From a virus: a DNA stretch of 41,264 bases. Location: the IMG/VR virus record IMGVR_UViG_3300033148_010412, positions 1 through 41,264 of that record; one strand, 5' to 3'. The position numbers and the translations under genes are program-made. Below are positions 38,278 to 41,264 of this stretch, in pieces (within the stretch, counting starts at the first letter, position 1; every line of letters begins with the position of its first letter). The notes beneath the pieces were generated by a model. It was not told the origin of the DNA and ran no database searches. It saw only the letters and a list, made by a program, of their open reading frames with translations.

Positions 38278-39186
38278 ATGGGAGCTTGTATGTCCAAAAG
38301 AACTGACGAAATAAAAAAATCAGTTCTTGTCTTTCCATCAGGGCATAAGATAGAGGGTGTCGGTGCAGGATACATTGGAGGAGATGAATCTGTTATTGAT
38401 GGATTATCAGGTTACTGTTTTATTGGTGGCGGGATTAACCCTGCCAATGAACTATGTGGTAAATTTGAAAACCTGTTATGTTCTTATTTCCCGGATATTC
38501 CCCCAGATAAAATCCGATGGCGAACTCAAACTGTAAATCACAAAGATTCCAAGGCTTTCCCGTTTACCCGATTAAAAAGACCTCAAATACTTATATTATT
38601 TGAGGAGATAGCCGATCTGATAGGCTCATCTCAAACTCGTCGAACTGCTGTTGTTTCGGAAAACACTGCAATAAGAAAAGGCCTGGAAACCATAGATATT
38701 GAATATAATCCCATGATTCCAATAGGATACTCTTTTCTCTGGGCTCTCGGTGAATGGATTAAAGGTATCCGGAGCAAAAGCTTCATATTAGGAATTATAG
38801 TAGAAGAAAACCCAACAATTTCCAAAATTGAGTCCAATCGAAGATGCAAGGTTCACGAATACTTGCGAGAGTTGACTTCTTACGCACCAAAAATCTTTAG
38901 CGAATTATTTCCTGATATCGATGCCGAAATGGATATAAATATTGTGCCGAAGAATTGGCATCGAATAACCCAGCTAGCGGATTTCATAATCTATTGGTGC
39001 AATAGATACTTTTCGAGAAACTTGAAAACTAGGAAACAAGCAATAAATTTATTAGATAAGATAAAGCTGCAATCTCTGATGACAAATAAAGCTAGTCTCA
39101 AACAAGGTTTTATTCCTGGCGGAATTCATCCCCAAGATGTGAATATGACATGCATTGCTCAATACCATAAATTAACTCATTTATAA
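38278..39186 (+). CDS. Hypothetical cargo protein (302 aa)
   Basis: No family was recognised. AT-rich. Visible features: VLVFPSGHKIEGVGAGYIGG near residue 19, GYCFIGGGINPANELCGKFENLL near 47, TRLKRPQILILFEEIADL, IPIGYSFLWALGEWIKGI, and near 235 WHRITQLADFIIYWCNRYF. The last motif resembles the QxADxiay segment of DUF3800 proteins, but the acidic start motif (YIDESG) is missing. Start: ATG 38278 with GAGG or ATG 38290 with GGGAG. It follows the orphan repressor end as the TIR-like gene follows the intact one, so it is an alternative cargo gene, probably for defence. Confidence 0.6.
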   Translation: MGACMSKRTDEIKKSVLVFPSGHKIEGVGAGYIGGDESVIDGLSGYCFIGGGINPANELCGKFENLLCSYFPDIPPDKIRWRTQTVNHKDSKAFPFTRLKRPQILILFEEIADLIGSSQTRRTAVVSENTAIRKGLETIDIEYNPMIPIGYSFLWALGEWIKGIRSKSFILGIIVEENPTISKIESNRRCKVHEYLRELTSYAPKIFSELFPDIDAEMDINIVPKNWHRITQLADFIIYWCNRYFSRNLKTRKQAINLLDKIKLQSLMTNKASLKQGFIPGGIHPQDVNMTCIAQYHKLTHL

Positions 39187-39203
39187 CTATCTTAAAAGAA
39201 TTC

Positions 39204-39659
39204 ATGCAAATCTATTTGTCTGCCCCACTCTTTACCTTGGCCGAGCGATCCTGGAACCGCTCGCTGGCCGATATGCTCCGGCGCCGCGGGATTAAGATCC
39301 TCATGCCGCAGGAGATCTCCAGCGCCCACAACCATGCAAAACACATCTTCCAGAAGAACATCAGCGCCATCAAGGAATGCGACATCATGGTGGCCGTTCT
39401 GGACCAGGCGGACACCGACTCCGGGACGAGCTGGGAGGTGGGCTACGCCTATGGTATCGGCAAACCCATCCTGGGGATCCGCACCGACTTCCGAGGCAAG
39501 GCGGATCAGTTCCGTGTTAACATCATGAATCACTATTCCTGCACCGCTTATATCGAATACATGGACGAGGACATGCGCATCCTGGTAAACAAGATTCTCC
39601 AGGAACTCGAGCGGCTGCAGGAAATGATGCTTCGCAAGAAAAGTATGGCACAACAATAG
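39204..39659 (+). CDS. Nucleoside 2-deoxyribosyltransferase-like protein
   Basis: A 151-residue protein of the family that transfers deoxyribose between bases. The pattern is complete: MQIYLSAPLFTLAE at the start (family YLAGPxF), ISxxD-type NISAIKECDIMVAVLD (52-67), DSGTSWEVGYAYGIGKPI (72-89) with the catalytic Glu78 and NHYS near 112. Because it lies in a phage cargo locus with a DNA methyltransferase, a role in nucleotide-pool or DNA-base alteration, or in defence via nucleotide turnover, is possible. It is GC-rich like the phage core. A degenerate copy of its start lies 1 kb upstream. Confidence 0.8.
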   Translation: MQIYLSAPLFTLAERSWNRSLADMLRRRGIKILMPQEISSAHNHAKHIFQKNISAIKECDIMVAVLDQADTDSGTSWEVGYAYGIGKPILGIRTDFRGKADQFRVNIMNHYSCTAYIEYMDEDMRILVNKILQELERLQEMMLRKKSMAQQ

Positions 39660-39671
39660 GAGTGATCGATC

Positions 39672-41264
39672 ATGCCAAACGCCTTGTATTTCGGAGACAA
39701 CCTGGAGGTTCTCCGAAAGCATATTCCCGATGAATCCGTGGATCTCGTTTATTTAGACCCACCTTTCAATTCTCGACGCGATTACAATGTTCTCTTTCAA
39801 GAAACCAACGGTACAGATTCTTCGGCCCAGATCCGGGCCTTTTCTGATTACTGGAAGTGGGGAGAGGAAGCAGAGAAAAATTTTCAAGAGGTTCTCGACA
39901 AAGGAAACACACGCCTCATAGAAATGATGGGTTCTTTTAGGTCATTTCTTAAAACGAGTGATATGATGGCTTACTTGGCTATGATGGCGCCGAGAATACT
40001 GGAGATTCATCGCGTGTTGAAGCCAACAGGAAGTCTATACCTGCACTGTGACACGACAGCCAGCCACTACATTAAGATGCTGTTGGATGCGGTGTTTGGA
40101 GTTATGAATTTTCGGAATGAGATTATCTGGAAACGTTTCAATTTCCATGCAGATGCAAAACGCTTTGGCAGGATAGCTGATAGGATTCTATATTATTCAA
40201 AAAATAATATATTTGTTTTTAATCAGTTAAAGGTGCCATTTTCGGATCACTATATTACAAGTAAGTTTTACCATATTGATACCAATGGGAGGCGATATTG
40301 TCTTGACAATCTCAATCCTCCTGGCGGTCGGGGACCTGTTTATGAATTTCATGGTGTTACTAAACCTTGGAGGTTCAGCAAGGAAAAGATGCTTCAATTG
40401 GAAGCAGAGGGGAGAATTTACACAGGTAGTAAGATTCCCAGATTAAAACGGTTCTTGGATGAACTCCCTGGACAGGCCGTTCATGAGCTATGGACTGATA
40501 TACCTGCAATTAACTCTCAAGCAAAAGAACGTCTTGGATATCAAACACAAAAGCCTCTTGCTCTTCTGGAGCGTATTATCATGGCCAGCAGTAATAATGG
40601 TAACTTGGTTCTCGATCCATTCTGTGGTTGTGGTACAACCATTATCGCTGCCCAGAAACTGAAACGCCGTTGGATAGGAATTGATATAACCCATCTGGCC
40701 ATCAACTTGATGAAATGGCGTATTCAAGATTCATTCGGCGGGTCGGTCTCTTATACAATTCATGGCCTGCCCAAAGATATCCAGGGCGCGATAGCGCTCT
40801 TTAAGCAAGACCCGTTTGAATTCCAGCACTGGGCGCTGATGCTTGTAAATGCCCGCTCTGTTAATGGTCCAAAGAAAAAAGGCTCGGACCGGGGAATTGA
40901 TGGAATTGGCTTTTTCGTGGACGATCCTTCAGAAAAGACAAAAAAAATCATCGTCCAGGTAAAGGGAGGAGAAAACATTACAGTAAAAGATATCCGTGAC
41001 TTGGTAGGCGTTATTGATAGGGAAAAGGCTCAGATGGGTTTATTTCTGACCATTCATCCTCCCACCGGCCCCATGAAAAAAGAGGCCGCACAGGCTGGCT
41101 TTTATCGCTCCGAGTATTGGAATACGGATTATCCGCGGGTCCAGATCGCATTGATCGGTGATCTCCTAGAAGGCCACATGCCTAAGATACCCCCGAATGT
41201 GAAACTCCCCCATAAGCGTGCGGAGCGAATTAAACAGGAAAACGAACAACAGCAATTGCTATGA
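39672..41264 (+). CDS. DNA methyltransferase fused to Mrr-like restriction domain
   Basis: A 530-residue protein. Residues 1-345 form a beta-class amino-methyltransferase: LDPPF (28-32, motif IV) first, then RILEIHRVLKPTGSLYLHCD, and a late motif I LDPFCGCGTT (314-323). Residues about 375-490 show an Mrr-like PD-(D/E)xK nuclease: FEFQHWAL, RGIDGIGFF with Asp410 and IIVQVKGG with Gln429-Lys431, then DIRDLVGVI and GLFLTI. One polypeptide would thus both modify and cut, as in type IIG/IIL-like enzymes. AGGAG lies ten bases before the ATG, and the gap to the upstream gene is 12 bases. The frame ends exactly at the window's last base. Confidence 0.85.
   Translation: MPNALYFGDNLEVLRKHIPDESVDLVYLDPPFNSRRDYNVLFQETNGTDSSAQIRAFSDYWKWGEEAEKNFQEVLDKGNTRLIEMMGSFRSFLKTSDMMAYLAMMAPRILEIHRVLKPTGSLYLHCDTTASHYIKMLLDAVFGVMNFRNEIIWKRFNFHADAKRFGRIADRILYYSKNNIFVFNQLKVPFSDHYITSKFYHIDTNGRRYCLDNLNPPGGRGPVYEFHGVTKPWRFSKEKMLQLEAEGRIYTGSKIPRLKRFLDELPGQAVHELWTDIPAINSQAKERLGYQTQKPLALLERIIMASSNNGNLVLDPFCGCGTTIIAAQKLKRRWIGIDITHLAINLMKWRIQDSFGGSVSYTIHGLPKDIQGAIALFKQDPFEFQHWALMLVNARSVNGPKKKGSDRGIDGIGFFVDDPSEKTKKIIVQVKGGENITVKDIRDLVGVIDREKAQMGLFLTIHPPTGPMKKEAAQAGFYRSEYWNTDYPRVQIALIGDLLEGHMPKIPPNVKLPHKRAERIKQENEQQQLL

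Noticed and set aside
38278-39186. Calling the 302-aa protein DUF3800
   Set aside because: Only one segment is similar and the N-terminal acidic active-site-like motif of that family is absent.
1-41264. tRNA or rRNA genes
   Set aside because: No cloverleaf with a CCA-acceptor context or rRNA-like sequence was noticed by reading; a covariance scan would be needed to exclude them fully.

Overview
The window holds most or all of a Mu-like transposable prophage of a bacterium. It is read mainly right to left on the minus strand, with a cluster of plus-strand cargo genes at its right side. The core genes are GC-rich with good Shine-Dalgarno (SD) sites. A DDE transposase with its AAA+ partner, Mu-type head genes (portal, protease/scaffold, DUF2190, DUF1320, DUF1834, virion morphogenesis) and a LexA-type repressor identify the element. 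The host cannot be named from the sequence. Heptamer intergenic repeats, an ACAGAG-type repeat and base composition would fit a Desulfobacterota-like bacterium, but that is a weak inference.

Layout from right to left. 37.2-41.3 kb (plus strand): AT-rich cargo genes downstream of the repressor, namely a TIR-like effector, an unrecognised 302-aa protein, a nucleoside 2-deoxyribosyltransferase-like protein, and a DNA methyltransferase fused to an Mrr-like nuclease domain. 36.2-37.2 kb: divergent switch made of an S24 repressor (+) and a Ner-like regulator (-). 28.2-36.2 kb: early operon with regulators, transposase A, ATPase B, zinc-binding and unknown small proteins. 26.7-28.2 kb: a plus-strand island between the early and late operons, with a promoter with palindromes, a ribbon-helix-helix protein, a very acidic protein, a terminator, and then a separately promoted, highly structured candidate RNA with its own terminator. 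18.3-26.6 kb: lysis and head genes. 12.4-18.1 kb: head completion genes plus unusual secreted or membrane proteins and a fibre. 1.8-12.3 kb: tail genes (tube, chaperone with a -1 frameshift, tape measure, hub, propeller and LamG fibre-like proteins). 0.8-1.7 kb: a D12-class adenine methylase, where Mu keeps its modification gene. No tail sheath gene is visible, so the virion is probably a transposable siphovirus with a Mu-like head.

The genes fit together as a temperate, replicatively transposing phage. The repressor and the downstream cargo can be expressed in the lysogen. SOS-type cleavage of the repressor would release the early operon (A/B transposition), and later the lysis-head-tail operon. 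Three observations deserve most attention. First, the cargo locus carries a 72-bp perfect duplication of the repressor 3' end and a diverged remnant of the deoxyribosyltransferase start, showing that alternative cargo cassettes are exchanged between two fixed genes. Second, the candidate structured RNA at about 28.02-28.18 kb has promoter, operator-like palindrome, closing stem and terminator in register. Third, arrays of degenerate heptamers fill at least ten intergenic gaps and run into coding sequences.

Neither prophage end could be located. The right part of the cargo and the AT-rich gene at the far left could be phage or host.
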